Position numbers and translations under genes: made by a program. This document shows, piece after piece, positions 24,201 through 35,215 of a DNA stretch of 64,000 nucleotides. The notes under the pieces were generated by a model that saw nothing but the letters and a program-made list of their open reading frames with translations, searched no databases and had not been told where the DNA came from. Source of the DNA: Cherax quadricarinatus (taxonomy: Eukaryota > Arthropoda > Malacostraca > Decapoda > Parastacidae); contig NC_091383.1 in the NCBI RefSeq assembly GCF_038502225.1, forward strand, positions 2,120,001 to 2,184,000. The letters are read 5' to 3'. Within the stretch, counting starts at the first letter, position 1. Every line of letters starts with the position of its first letter.

Positions 24201-24524
24201 CAGCCAGGATCACATCTTGCAACTTATTCTCCCGCCTCAAGTAGCAAAACAATGTTCACATCGCCTTAACCACTCAACCAGTGATCCTACAAAGATCACG
24301 CACCCATTTTGTTCGTGATCTGAGGTCACTTTTGGTAGTGGTAAGCTCAAGGCTAATTGTTGAGGATACCACTACCACGAGTGTCCTTGGATCACGGAGA
24401 ACACCTAGGTGTGCTGAGTGCGTGATCTTTGTAGGATTACTGGTTGAGTGATTAAGGCGATGTGAACATTGTTCCGTTTCTTGAGGCAGGAGAATGTGTT
24501 GCAGGATCTAATCCCGGCTGGCTG
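24201..24524. repeat. 324-bp imperfect palindrome
   Basis: Outer arms 24201-24304 and 24417-24524 are about 85-90% reverse complements by eye. Inner segments pair too: GGTAGTGGTA (24334-24343) with TACCACTACC (24367-24376), perfect. The whole region can form one long hairpin with a loop of about 23 bases. Confidence 0.85.
24434..24520 (+). ncRNA. tRNA-Ser-like sequence (SINE head or tRNA pseudogene)
   Basis: TGGTTGAGTGATTAAGG at 24441-24457 is close to the A box and D arm of tRNA-Ser, followed by CGATG as in tRNA-Ser. GCAGG-ATCTAATCC places a B-box-like GGATCTAATCC at 24504-24514. The A-to-B distance is about 10 bases longer than in a real tRNA-Ser and no clean acceptor stem forms, so this is a derivative. 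The opposite arm (24208-24290, minus strand) carries a second copy with GGTTGAGTGGTTAAGGCGAT. Confidence 0.5.
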
Positions 24525-24544
24525 CCGGGAGTTGAATGATAACT

Positions 24545-25547
24545 GCTACCAGCAGCTATCAACCATCTACCAGCAGTTATCAACCATCTACCAGCAGCTA
24601 TCAACCATCTACCAGCAGTTATCAACCATCTACCAGCAGATATCAGCCATCTACCAGCAGATATCAACCATCTACCAGCAGATATCAACCAGCTACCAGC
24701 AGATATCAACCATCTACCAGCAGATATCAACCAGCTACCAGCAGATATCAACCAACTACCAGCAGATATCAACCATCTACCAGCAGATATCAACCAACTA
24801 CCAGCAGATATCAACCAGCTACCAGCAGATATCAACCATCTACCAGCAGATATCAACCATCTACCAGCAAATATCAACCGGCTACCAGCAGATATCAACC
24901 ATCTACCAGCAGATATCAACCATCTACCAGCAGATATCAACCATCTACCAGCAGATATCAACCAGCTACCAGCAGATATCAACCAGCTACCAGCAGATAT
25001 CAACCATCTACCAGCAGATATCAACCAGCTACCAGCAGATATCAACCAGCTACCAGCAGATATCAACCAGCTACCAGCAGATATCAACCAACTACCAGCA
25101 GATATCAACCGGCTACCAGCAGATATCAACCAGCTACCAACAGATATCAACCAGCTACCTGCAGATATCAACCAACTACCAGCAGATATCAACCAACTAC
25201 CAGCAGATATCAACCGGCTACCAGCAGATATCAACCAACTACCAGCAGATATCAACCAACTACCAGCAGATATCAACCAACTACCAGCAGATATCAACCA
25301 ACTACCAGCAGATATCAACCGGCTACCAGCAGATATCAACCAACTACTAGCAGATATCAACCAACTACCAGCAGATATCAACCAACTACCAGCAGATATC
25401 AACCAACTACCAGCAGATATCAACCAACTACCAGCAGATATCAACCGGCTACCAGCAGATATCAACCAACTACTAGCAGATATCAACCAACTACCAGCAG
25501 ATATCAACCAACTACCAGCAGATATCAACCAGCTACCAGCAGCGACA
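24545..25547. repeat. 21-bp minisatellite (AGATATCAACCANCTACCAG)
   Basis: About 47 units of 21 bp differing at one triplet (ATCTACC, AGCTACC, AACTACC, GGCTACC). The ATC type dominates left and the AAC type right. Plus and minus frames are all open. The GATATC site is in nearly every unit. Confidence 0.94.
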
Positions 25548-25589
25548 ATCTAGTTGACCAGGCAAGAACCAGGACCTGACTGGGAAAGT

Positions 25590-25660
25590 ACTGGGAGGGA
25601 GTGAATATGACATACTTGGAGGGCGTGAATATGACATAATGGAAGGGGTGAATATGACAT
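25590..25660. repeat. GTGAATATGACATACTTGG minisatellite, left part
   Basis: Three units of GGGAGTGAATATGACATA, the same repeat as 26970-27176. The transposon 25660-26968 lies between the two parts. Confidence 0.85.
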
Positions 25661-25897
25661 AGTGCTAGTCACAGCAAATCAAAGGCCTACCATACGAGGG
25701 AGGGGTCTTTTTTCGTCAGTGCATTATGCCGGGTAGCAGCTGTTAGCATGACGTCACAGCCTGCTGCCACACTCCACAGTGACTCCTCAGTGCTCACGAG
25801 GCTGCCATGGCGAGAGAAAGTGTTGCACTTTTGCCTCTCATCCACCCCATCTTTTGTCCGGTGTTCCCTTTGGTTTTGGCACTATACATGTTTGATT

Positions 25898-26720
25898 ATG
25901 GGTAAAAGGAAGTATTTAACACCTTAAACTATAGTTCAGATCATAGGGCTTCACAAAACTGGGCACCAGACGAAAGAAATAGTGGAGAATGTTGGTGTGT
26001 GTGAACGCTCAGTGAGGAACTGGGAGCAGCGTTTCAAGGCTGCCCCTCCAAGAAGATGTCTGTTCTTATCTTACCTGTGTTAGAGAAGCAGTTAGAGAGT
26101 ACAACTAAGATAACTGCTGGAGAATTGAAAGGACCCACATCTTCTCTCAGAGGTGTCTGTAAGAACTGTTAACAGAACTGGCCTACAGTAGTCACCGTTA
26201 GGTTAAGAAACCGATCCTCTCCAACCCACAGGAGAAACGTAGGCTGGATTATGCAAAGAAATATTTTCACTGGAATCCTCAACAGTGGTCTGAAGTACCT
26301 TGGAGTGATGTAGCAACCTTCATCGTCACCAGTAACCCTGGGGGACATGTGTACCGGCCCAGAGGTAGTGATCCACTAGACCCACGCTACACCTGTGGGA
26401 CCACCAAACACCCAGACTCACTCATGATCTGGGGTGTTTCAGTGCTCAAAGTGTTGGTGAACTCACTGTGCTTCCCAAAAATCAGTATATGAACCAGTAT
26501 AATTACCTGGAGTGATTGTGTGACAATTTACCTGAGGTGCACTGTGTCATACCACCAAATCTGTAGTTCACTGGTTTAAGGACTGTGAGGTGAGGTTCTT
26601 AAATGACTGGCCAGGCAGTTCCCTAGACTTGAACCCTATTGAGAACCTCTGGTCAATAGTGTAAAGTGGTTTACTTGACAAGGTTATCAGTTCTATCCCG
26701 TGGCTGGAGGCTGCTGTACA
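25898..26720 (+). pseudogene. Tc1/mariner transposase pseudogene
   Basis: Cut-and-paste transposase with an N-terminal helix-turn-helix that binds the inverted repeats and a DDE/D nuclease domain. From ATG 25898 the frame starts MGKRKYL and, after an early stop, reads IIGLHKTGHQTKEIVENVG and CERSVRNWEQRFKAA, a typical Tc1 HTH. Further on, WSDVATFIVT (about 26300), DPRYTCGTTKHPDSLMIWGV (about 26380) and QFPRLEPY-type sequence matching the usual GNSPDLNPIE block (about 26620) are recognisable but spread over frames with several stops. The middle part is missing compared with a ~340-residue transposase. Clearly inactive. Confidence 0.78.
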
Positions 26721-26806
26721 TGAGGCATGGAATAATATACTTCCTACACGGCAGAGGGACGTGATTAAGGACGTAGCAGCACCAAGTATTAAAGCCACAG
26801 TAAGTG

Positions 26807-26807
<1 letters not shown>

Positions 26808-26887
<80 letters not shown>
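26808..26887. repeat. (TA)n microsatellite
   Basis: Uninterrupted (TA)n inside the right end of the transposon. Confidence 0.97.
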
Positions 26888-26894
<7 letters not shown>

Positions 26895-26969
26895 CTTCAT
26901 GGTATGTGTTTGTGTTTTGGTACGTGTGGGGGGAGGGGCGGCATAATGCCGTGACGAGCATTGTACTAT

Positions 26970-27173
26970 AGAGGGGGTAAATATGACATACTTGGAGGGG
27001 TGAATATAAGGTACTTGGGGGGTGAATATGACATACTTGGAGGGGGTGAAAATGAGGTACTTCGAGGGAGTGAATATGACATACTTGGGGGAATATGACA
27101 TACTTGGAGGGGGTGAATATGAGGTACTTGGAGGGGGTGAATATGACATACTTGGAGGGGGTGAATATGAGGT

Positions 27174-27176
<3 letters not shown>
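26970..27176. repeat. GTGAATATGACATACTTGG minisatellite, right part
   Basis: About nine units of 20-25 bp, alternating ATGACATACTTGG and ATGAGGTACTTGG. Continues the array at 25590-25660. Confidence 0.88.
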
Positions 27177-27229
<53 letters not shown>

Positions 27230-27230
27230 G
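27176..27230. repeat. (GA)n microsatellite
   Basis: (GA)n with one GACA interruption; starts inside the last unit of the preceding minisatellite. Confidence 0.95.
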
Positions 27231-27344
27231 TGAACATGATGAAAGTGAGGGAACATGAAGTACACACTCGTGTGCACATGTCGGAGCAGCAGTTAGTTGT
27301 TTATGAAGAATTTTATTATTTCATCTAGTTGAGTCACCCCTACA

Positions 27345-27915
27345 CCAGTGATGGATGGGGGGGTGGGGGGAGGGGGAGGGGGTGGGGGTAAGGCAGGGGC
27401 GGGGGGTGGAGGTGAGAGGGGAGAGGAGGTAAGACTCGACCCCCCCCAGTCAACACAAGGTGAGCACAGGAGGGGAGAGGGGAGAGGAGAGGAGAGAGGG
27501 GGAGGAGGAGGGAGGGAGGAGAGGAGAGAGAGGGAGAGGAGAGAGGGGGAGGAGAGGAGAGAGGGGGAGGAGAGGAGAGGGGAGGGGGAGGAGAGGAGAG
27601 AGGGGGAGGAGAGGAGAGAGGGGGAGGAGAGGAGAGAGGGGGAGAGGAGAGGAGAGAGGGGGAGGAGAGGAGAGAGGGGGAGGAGAGGAGAGAGGGGGAG
27701 GAGAGGAGAGAGGGAGAGGAGAGGGGGAGGAGAGGGGAAGGGGAGGAGAGGAGAGAGGGGGAGGAGAGGAGAGAGGGGAGGGGGAGGAGAGGAGAGAGGG
27801 GGAGGAGAGGAGAGAGGGGGAGGAGAGGAGAGAAGGGGAGGAGAGGAGAGAGGGAGAGAAGGGAGAGGGTAATGAAAAGGGTGGTGAAGGGAGAGGGAGA
27901 AAAAGAGAGGGGTCG
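27345..27915. repeat. Polypurine tract (GGGGGAGGAGAGGAGAGA)
   Basis: G-rich block 27350-27430, then a LINE-A-like tail (GACTCGACCCCC ... AAGGTGAGCACAGG at 27431-27470), then about 400 bp with almost no pyrimidines, in ~18-bp units of GGGGGAGGAGAGGAGAGA. Potential triplex or quadruplex former. Confidence 0.88.
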
Positions 27916-28034
27916 GGACGTGGACATAAATGGATCCAGAAAGAAGGAATGAGAGAGGTGGAAGGAAGGAAGAGGTGAAACACAGATGGTAAAGAGAGCA
28001 GAAGTGAGTCTACCTGGAGAGGATTTCGGGGGGC

Positions 28035-29216
28035 AACGCCCCCGCGGCCCTGTCTGAAACCAGGCCTCGTGGTGGATCAGGGTCTGATCAACAAGGCTGT
28101 TTCTGCTGGCCACATGCGAACTGGTATAGGAACCACAGTCCGGCTAGTCAGGTACTGAATTTAGGTGCCTGTCCAGTGCCTTCTTGAAGACAGTCAGGGG
28201 TCTTGAAGACAAACAGGGGTCTTGAAGACAACCAGGGGTCTTGAAGACAACCAGGGGTCTTGAAGACAGCCAGGGGTCTTGAAGACAAACAGGGGTCTTG
28301 AAGACAACCAGGGGTCTTGAAGACAACCAGGGGTCTTGAAGACAGGCAGGGGTCTTGAAGACAGCCAGGGGTCTTGAAGACAAACAGGGGTCTTGAAGAC
28401 AACCAGGGCTCTTGAAGACAACCAGGGGTCTTGAAGACAGCCAGGGCTCTTGAAGACAGCCAGGGGTCTTGAAGACAACCAGGGGTCTTGAAGACAACCA
28501 GGGCTCTTGAAGACAACCAGGAGTCTTGAAGACAGCCAGGGGTCTTGAAGACAACCAGGAAGACTCTTGAAGACAACCAGGAGTCTTGAAGACAGCCAGG
28601 GGTCTCGAAGACAGCCAGGGGTCTTGAAGACAACCAGGGGTCTTGAAGACAACCAGGGCTCTTGAAGACAACCAGGAGTCTTGAAGACAGCCAGGGGTCT
28701 TGAAGACAACCAGGAGTCTTGAAGACAACCAGGGGTCTTGAAGACAACCAGGAGTCTTGAAGACAGCCAGGGGTCTTGAAGACAACCAGGGGTCTTGAAG
28801 ACAACCAGGGGTCTTGAAGACAACCAGGAGTCTTGAAGACAGCCAGGGGTCTTGAAGACAGCCAGAGGTCTATTGGTAATCCCCCTTATGTATGCTGGGA
28901 GGCAGTTAAACAGTCTTGGGCCCCGGACACTTACTGTGTTGTCTCTCAGTGTACTCGTGGCGCCCCTGCTGTTCACTGTGAGAATGTTGCATCTCCTGCC
29001 CAGTCTTTTGCTGTCATAGGGAGTGATATCTGTGTGCAAGTTTGGTACCAATCCCTCCAGGACCATCCATGTGTATATTATCATGTATCTCTCCCTCCTG
29101 CTTTCCAGGGAATACAAATCAAGGGACTTCAACCGTTCCCAGTAATTTACGTGCCTTATCGTACTTATGTGTACTGTAAAAGTTCTTTCTACACTCTCCA
29201 GGTCAGCACCCCTCAA
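28035..29216 (-). pseudogene. LINE-B reverse transcriptase, C-terminal fragment
   Basis: Minus-strand translation from 29216 reads DLESVERTFTVHISTI, HVNYWERLKSLDLYSLESRR, ERYMIIYTWMVLEGLVPN, GPRLFNCLPAYIRGITNRPL, the region after the RT palm seen at the C-terminus of many animal LINE proteins (thumb and C-terminal domain). It then enters a 19-residue repeat (frames LAVFKTPGCLQD and PWLSSRP) for 673 bp. Afterwards it resumes with LTVFKKALDRHLNSVPD, then an in-frame stop where related copies have glutamine, then PDCGSY and NSLVDQTLIHH. No catalytic motifs are present, so this fragment cannot act. Confidence 0.75.
28190..28862. repeat. 19-bp minisatellite born inside LINE-B
   Basis: About 35 units of TCTTGAAGACAACCAGGGG (19 bp; variants GACAGCC, GACAAAC). 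The flanking LINE-B sequence at 28180-28200 (reverse complement CCCCTGACTGTCTTCAAGA) is one native unit. Confidence 0.9.
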
Positions 29217-29231
29217 GGAAGGTTCCTTGAT

Positions 29232-29388
29232 GTTGGTGAGGGGCTCTTGATTTAGGGAATTGGATCTGTGCTCCAGTTCCCCGAATTAAGCCTGAATGCC
29301 TTCCACATCCCCCCCCCAGGCACTGTATAATCCTCCGGGTTTAGCGCTTCCCCCTTGATTATAATAATAATAATAATCCAGATCAGCA
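29232..29388 (+). repeat. SINE-like dispersed repeat with (TAA)n tail
   Basis: Head GGTGAGGGGCTCTTGATTTA, middle TGGATCTG and CCTGAATGCC, end GGGTTTAGCGCTTCCC at 29338-29353, then ATTATAATAATAATAATAAT. The same end occurs at 52200-52216 and, inverted and perfect, at 56040-56055. Length about 160 bp. I see no clear A or B box, so a LINE 3' tail is an alternative. Confidence 0.6.
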
Positions 29389-29451
29389 ATTTTGCCTGCC
29401 TTGAAGGTGGGTAAATAACTGCATAAGAAAAGGAGTATCGAGCCTTCAATA

Positions 29452-29978
<527 letters not shown>

Positions 29979-30033
<55 letters not shown>
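29979..30033. repeat. (AC)n microsatellite
   Basis: (AC)n about 52 bp, running straight into a LINE-A copy. Confidence 0.97.
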
Positions 30034-30740
<707 letters not shown>

Positions 30741-31037
30741 ATATTTCTTCATTACTCCAGAAAGTATTCAGTTGTTTTAGATCAATAGTTTAAAGGCTTC
30801 GTGGACTCTATGCTGGTTGTAATTGATCCTTGTATCTGGTCCAGGAGTGATATCTCTCTGGTCATGAACGGGGCCGTCAACACTGAGCGGTACTCGGGCG
30901 AGGGAACAAGCGAGAGTTGTATTAACGTCATTTTGGTAATATTTCTGTTGTTTTGAAATTTCTCAGTGTGCTGACTTTTCCAACATTGGTTTTATTGTGT
31001 TCTCTAAATGAGCCATGGACTGATATTATTATAACGA

Positions 31038-31179
31038 AGGCAGTAGAGGCAGGATATATACATAGCTTGAAGAAGAGGTATGATAAAACTTATGGAGCAG
31101 GGAGAGAATGGACCTAGTAGCCACCAGTGAAGAGACGGGGTCAGGAGCTATGACTCGACCCCTGCAACCACAATTACGC

Positions 31180-31276
<97 letters not shown>

Positions 31277-31420
31277 CAGTGAATCGACCCTTGCAACTAC
31301 AAACAAGTGAGTACACACGTTATGAAAGGACACACACAGCCAGGTCAGTAGTGGCTAGCAGTAGGGGTGGGGCCAGGAGCTGTGACTCGACCCCTGCAGC
31401 CACAAATACTTGAGGACACA
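31038..31420 (+). mobile_element. Three LINE-A 3' tails stacked head to tail
   Basis: Tail 1 at 31038-31184 (GGCAGTAGAGGCAGGATA, GACGGGGTCAGGAGCT, CTCGACCCCTGCAACC, AGTAC) then (AC)n to 31273. Tail 2 at 31274-31318 (GAATCGACCCTTGCAACTAC, AAGTGAGTACACAC). Tail 3 at 31345-31415 (GTGGGGCCAGGAGCT, CTCGACCCCTGCAGCCAC). All are in the same orientation and each is shorter than 150 bp. Confidence 0.75.
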
Positions 31421-31609
31421 CTGGACACTGACACAATTCTTTTTAGGGTAAACTTCAGAAAAAATAAAGAAAAAATAATTGGTAGGCGAGACAGTGGTAT
31501 TCTGTTTGTGGCTTTTCTAGTATGAACGACATGCGTGCTAGGGGAGGGGGAAGGAAGGAGGGGAAGGAAGAGGTAGGGGTGAGAGGGAAGGGGTGAGTGG
31601 AAGGGGGTG

Positions 31610-31632
31610 ATTAGAGAGAGAGAGAGAGAGAC
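31610..31632. repeat. Short (GA)n
   Basis: (GA)n within a G-rich stretch (31530-31630). The 31421-31609 interval has nothing else that I can support. Confidence 0.8.
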
Positions 31633-31660
31633 AGAGTTCTGCCTAGGTAGAACTCAAACT

Positions 31661-31836
<176 letters not shown>

Positions 31837-31934
31837 ACACTGAGAGGGCTTCCCAACACACAGGAAAACACTTTCAGTGTTACTCACTCAATCACTGTCT
31901 TGCCAGGAGGGTGCTGACATCAGGGTTCAGATGA

Positions 31935-34727
31935 CCCTCAGTGTTTTAACATCCTCACTCATCCTTCAGAGTGCAGGTACTGTACTTCCCACCTCCAGGA
32001 CTGTAACATCCTCACTCATCCTTCAGAGTACAGGTACTGTACTTCCCACCTCCAGGACTGTAACATCCTCACTCATCCTTCAGAGTACAGGTACTGTACT
32101 TCCCACCTCCAGGACTGTAACATCCTCACTCATCCTTCAGAGTGCAGGTACTGTACTTCCCACCTCCAGGACTGTAACATCCTCACTCATCCTTCAGAGT
32201 GCAGGTACTGTACTTCCCACCTCCAGGACTGTAACATCCTCACTCATCCTTCAGAGTGCAGGTACTGTACTTCCCACCTCCAGGACTGTAACATCCTCAC
32301 TCATCCTTCAGAGTACAGGTACTGTACTTCCCACCTCCAGGACTGTAACATCCTCACTCATCCTTCAGAGTGCAGGTACTGTACTTCCCACCTCCAGGAC
32401 TGTAACATCCTCACTCATCCTTCAGAGTGCAGGTACTGTACTTCCCACCTCCAGGACTGTAACATCCTCACTCATCCTTCAGAGTGCAGGTACTGTACTT
32501 CCCACCTCCAGGACTGTAACATCCTCACTCATCCTTCAGAGTACAGGTACTGTACTTCCCACCTCCAGGACTGTAACATCCTCACTCATCCTTCAGAGTA
32601 CAGGTACTGTACTTCCCACCTCCAGCACTGTAACATCCTCACTCATCCTTCAGAGTACAGGTACTGTACTTCCCACCTCCAGGACTGTAACATCCTCACT
32701 CATCCTTCAGAGTGCAGGTACTGTACTTCCCACCTCCAGGACTGTAACATCCTCACTCATCCTTCAGAGTACAGGTACTGTACTTCCCACCTCCAGGACT
32801 GTAACATCCTCACTCATCCTTCAGAGTACAGGCACTGTACTTCCCACCTCCAGGACTGTAACATCCTCACTCATCCTTCAGAGTGCAGGTACTGTACTTC
32901 CCACCTCCAGGACTGTAACATCCTCACTCATCCTTCAGAGTACAGGTACAGTACTTCCCACCTCCAGGACTGTAACATCCTCACTCATCCTTCAGAGTAC
33001 AGGTACTGTACTTCCCACCTCCAGGATTGTAACATCCTCACTCATCCTTCAGAGTACAGGTACTGTACTTCCCACCTCCAGGACTGTAACATCCTCACTC
33101 ATCCTTCAGAGTACAGGTACTGTACTTCCCACCTCCAGGACTGTAACATCCTCACTCATCCTTCAGAGTACAGGTACTGTACTTCCCACCTCCAAGACTG
33201 TAACATTCTCACTCATCCTTCAGAGTACAGGTACTGTACTTCTCACCTCCAAGACTGTAACATCCTCACTCATCCTTCAGAGTACAGGCACTGTACTTCC
33301 CACCTCCAGGACTGTAACATCCTAACTCATCCTTCAGAGTACAGGTACTGTACTTCCCACCTCCAGGACTGTAACATCCTCACTCATCCTTCAGAGTACA
33401 GGTACTGTACTTCCCACCTCTAGGACTGTAACATCCTCACTCATCCTTCAGAGTACAGGCACTGTACTTCCCACCTCCAGGACTGTAACATCCTCACTCA
33501 TCCTTCAGAGTACAGGTACTGTACTTCCCACCTCCAGGACTGTTACATCCTCACTCATCCTTCAGAGTACAGGTACTGTACTTCCCACCTCCAGGACTGT
33601 AACATCCTCACTCATCCTTCAGAGTACAGGTACTGTACTTCTCACCTCCAGGATTGTAACATCCTCACTCATCCTTCAGAGTACAGGTACTGTACTTCCC
33701 ACCTCCAGGACTGTAACATCCTCACTCATCCTTCAGAGTACAGGTACTGTACTTCCCACCTACAAGACTGTAACATTCTCACTCATCCTTCAGAGTACAG
33801 GTACTGTACTACCCACCTACAAGACTGTAACATTCTCACTCATCCTTCAGAGTACAGGTACTGTACTTCACCCCTACAAGACTGTAACGTTCTCACTCAT
33901 CCTTCAGAGTACAGGTACTGTACTTCCCACCTACAAGACTAACATCCTCACTCATCCTTCAGAGTACAGGTACTGTACTTCCCACCTCCAGGACTGTAAC
34001 ATTCTCACTCATCCTTCAGAGTACAGGTACTGTACTTCCCACCTCCAGGACTGTAACATCCTCACTCATCCTTCAGAGTACAGGTACTGTACTTCCCACC
34101 TCCAAGACTGTAACATTCTCACTCATCCTTCAGAGTACAGGTACTGTACTTCTCACCTCCAAGACTGTAACATCCTCACTCATCCTTCAGAGTACAGGCA
34201 CTGTACTTCCCACCTCCAGGACTGTAACATCCTCACTCATCCTTCAGAGTACAGGTACTGTACTTCCCACCTCCAGGACTGTAACATCCTCACTCATCCT
34301 TCAGAGTACAGGTACTGTACTTCCCACCTCTAGGACTGTAACATCCTCACTCATCCTTCAGAGTACAGGCACTGTACTTCCCACCTCCAGGACTGTAACA
34401 TCCTCACTCATCCTTCAGAGTACAGGTACTGTACTTCCCACCTCCAGGACTGTTACATCCTCACTCATCCTTCAGAGTACAGGTACTGTACTTCCCACCT
34501 CCAGGACTGTAACATCCTCACTCATCCTTCAGAGTACAGGTACTGTACTTCCCACCTCCAGGACTGTAACATCCTCACTCATCCTTCAGAGTACAGGTAC
34601 TGTACTTCCCACCTCCAGGACTGTAACATCCTCACTCATCCTTCAGAGTACAGGTACTGTACTTCCCACCTCCAGGACTGTAACATCCTCACTCATCCTT
34701 CAGAGTACAGGTACTGTACTTCCCACT
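31935..34727. repeat. 57-bp minisatellite with internal hairpin
   Basis: About 49 units, exact period 57 bp (core CATCCTCACTCATCCTTCAG). Each unit contains AGTACAG-GTA-CTGTACT, a 7-bp stem with a 3-base loop. Most units differ only at GTGCAGG/GTACAGG. A block carrying three private variants is duplicated 910 bp apart. The 482-residue plus frame ends at 33325 and is a repeat translation. Confidence 0.95.
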
Positions 34728-35215
34728 GAATATACACACCTCCAAGTGCATATACACTGAGAGATACCTTGAAGATCACGAGATAAACCTCTCACCAGCC
34801 TCCTCCAGAGATGCAGCCTCCCTGACAAGAAAGATTACTCGGAAAATAACCGCCTCAACCCGCAGATCTGCCTCAACCCAAAAATATTGGAATCTGATAG
34901 CATAACAGCACATGACCGAACCCATAGGTCTCAAAAAATGGCCCTGAGATGTCGAATCAAGACATTTAAGATCATTCTCAATGCATACCCTCTGTCGTAA
35001 ATGCCCACGGGGGCAGTGGAATGGCTTATACCCCCCTGTGAGAGTGCCATGATGACCCAAGCACCATGGAGAGGATCAATAGGTTTAGAATAATTCAGAA
35101 AGGAATCTGATACCACCTGGACGGTCAATATTGCGGATTCAACACCTTACAGATAAGATCAGAGGAGGAGGAGGAGGTTTTGAAGCCTTGATGGAGTGGA
35201 CAGAGTTCAACTTAC
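34728..35215. other. Single-copy island between two arrays
   Basis: About 490 bp of apparently unique sequence. The minus strand holds the cysteine-bearing frame described separately; nothing else is recognised. Confidence 0.5.
34776..35060 (-). pseudogene. Possible LDL-receptor class A-like fragment
   Basis: Minus-strand frame of 94 residues. Residues 12-30 read KPFHCPRGHLRQRVCIENDL, then KCLDSTSQ. The C-I-x5-C spacing (CIENDLKC) and the preceding F-H-C match the first half of an LDL-receptor class A module, a disulfide-bonded extracellular ligand-binding repeat. The second half (the acidic SDE segment and last cysteines) is not there; the following residues are hydrophobic and unlike any domain I know. 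No signal peptide, and no convincing splice sites identified. It could be a chance frame. Low confidence. Confidence 0.2.

Larger units (their letters stand above)
25660..26968 (+). mobile_element. Tc1/mariner-like DNA transposon, dead
   Basis: About 1.3 kb with a decayed transposase and partial terminal inverted repeats: CGTCAGTGCATTATGCCG at 25714-25731 against the reverse complement of 26939-26956, 16 of 18 matching. An outer weaker pair (TGCTAGTCAC at 25664 and TGCTCGTCAC from the right end) suggests the true termini. Both ends border the same minisatellite at a TA, the Tc1/mariner target. A (TA)n tract (26808-26887) grew inside the right end. Confidence 0.78.
28010..29216 (-). mobile_element. 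LINE-B relic containing an expanded 19-bp minisatellite
   Basis: 3' part of a second non-LTR family on the minus strand: RT C-terminal region (29216-28865), a 19-bp tandem array (28862-28190) and the last codons plus G+C-rich tail (28190-28010). The tail is shared with 18160-18345. It is 5'-truncated at about 29216, where a SINE-like repeat starts. Confidence 0.78.

Noticed and set aside
24452..25579. Plus frames (YQQIST, SRYQPAT) and a minus frame (LISAGSW)
   Set aside because: 21-bp minisatellite, no unique coding flank.
25752..25765. Single TGACGTCA (and another at 43082) as regulatory sites
   Set aside because: Isolated 8-mers inside a dead transposon and a spacer; expected by chance at this length, unlike the cluster at 60.7 kb.
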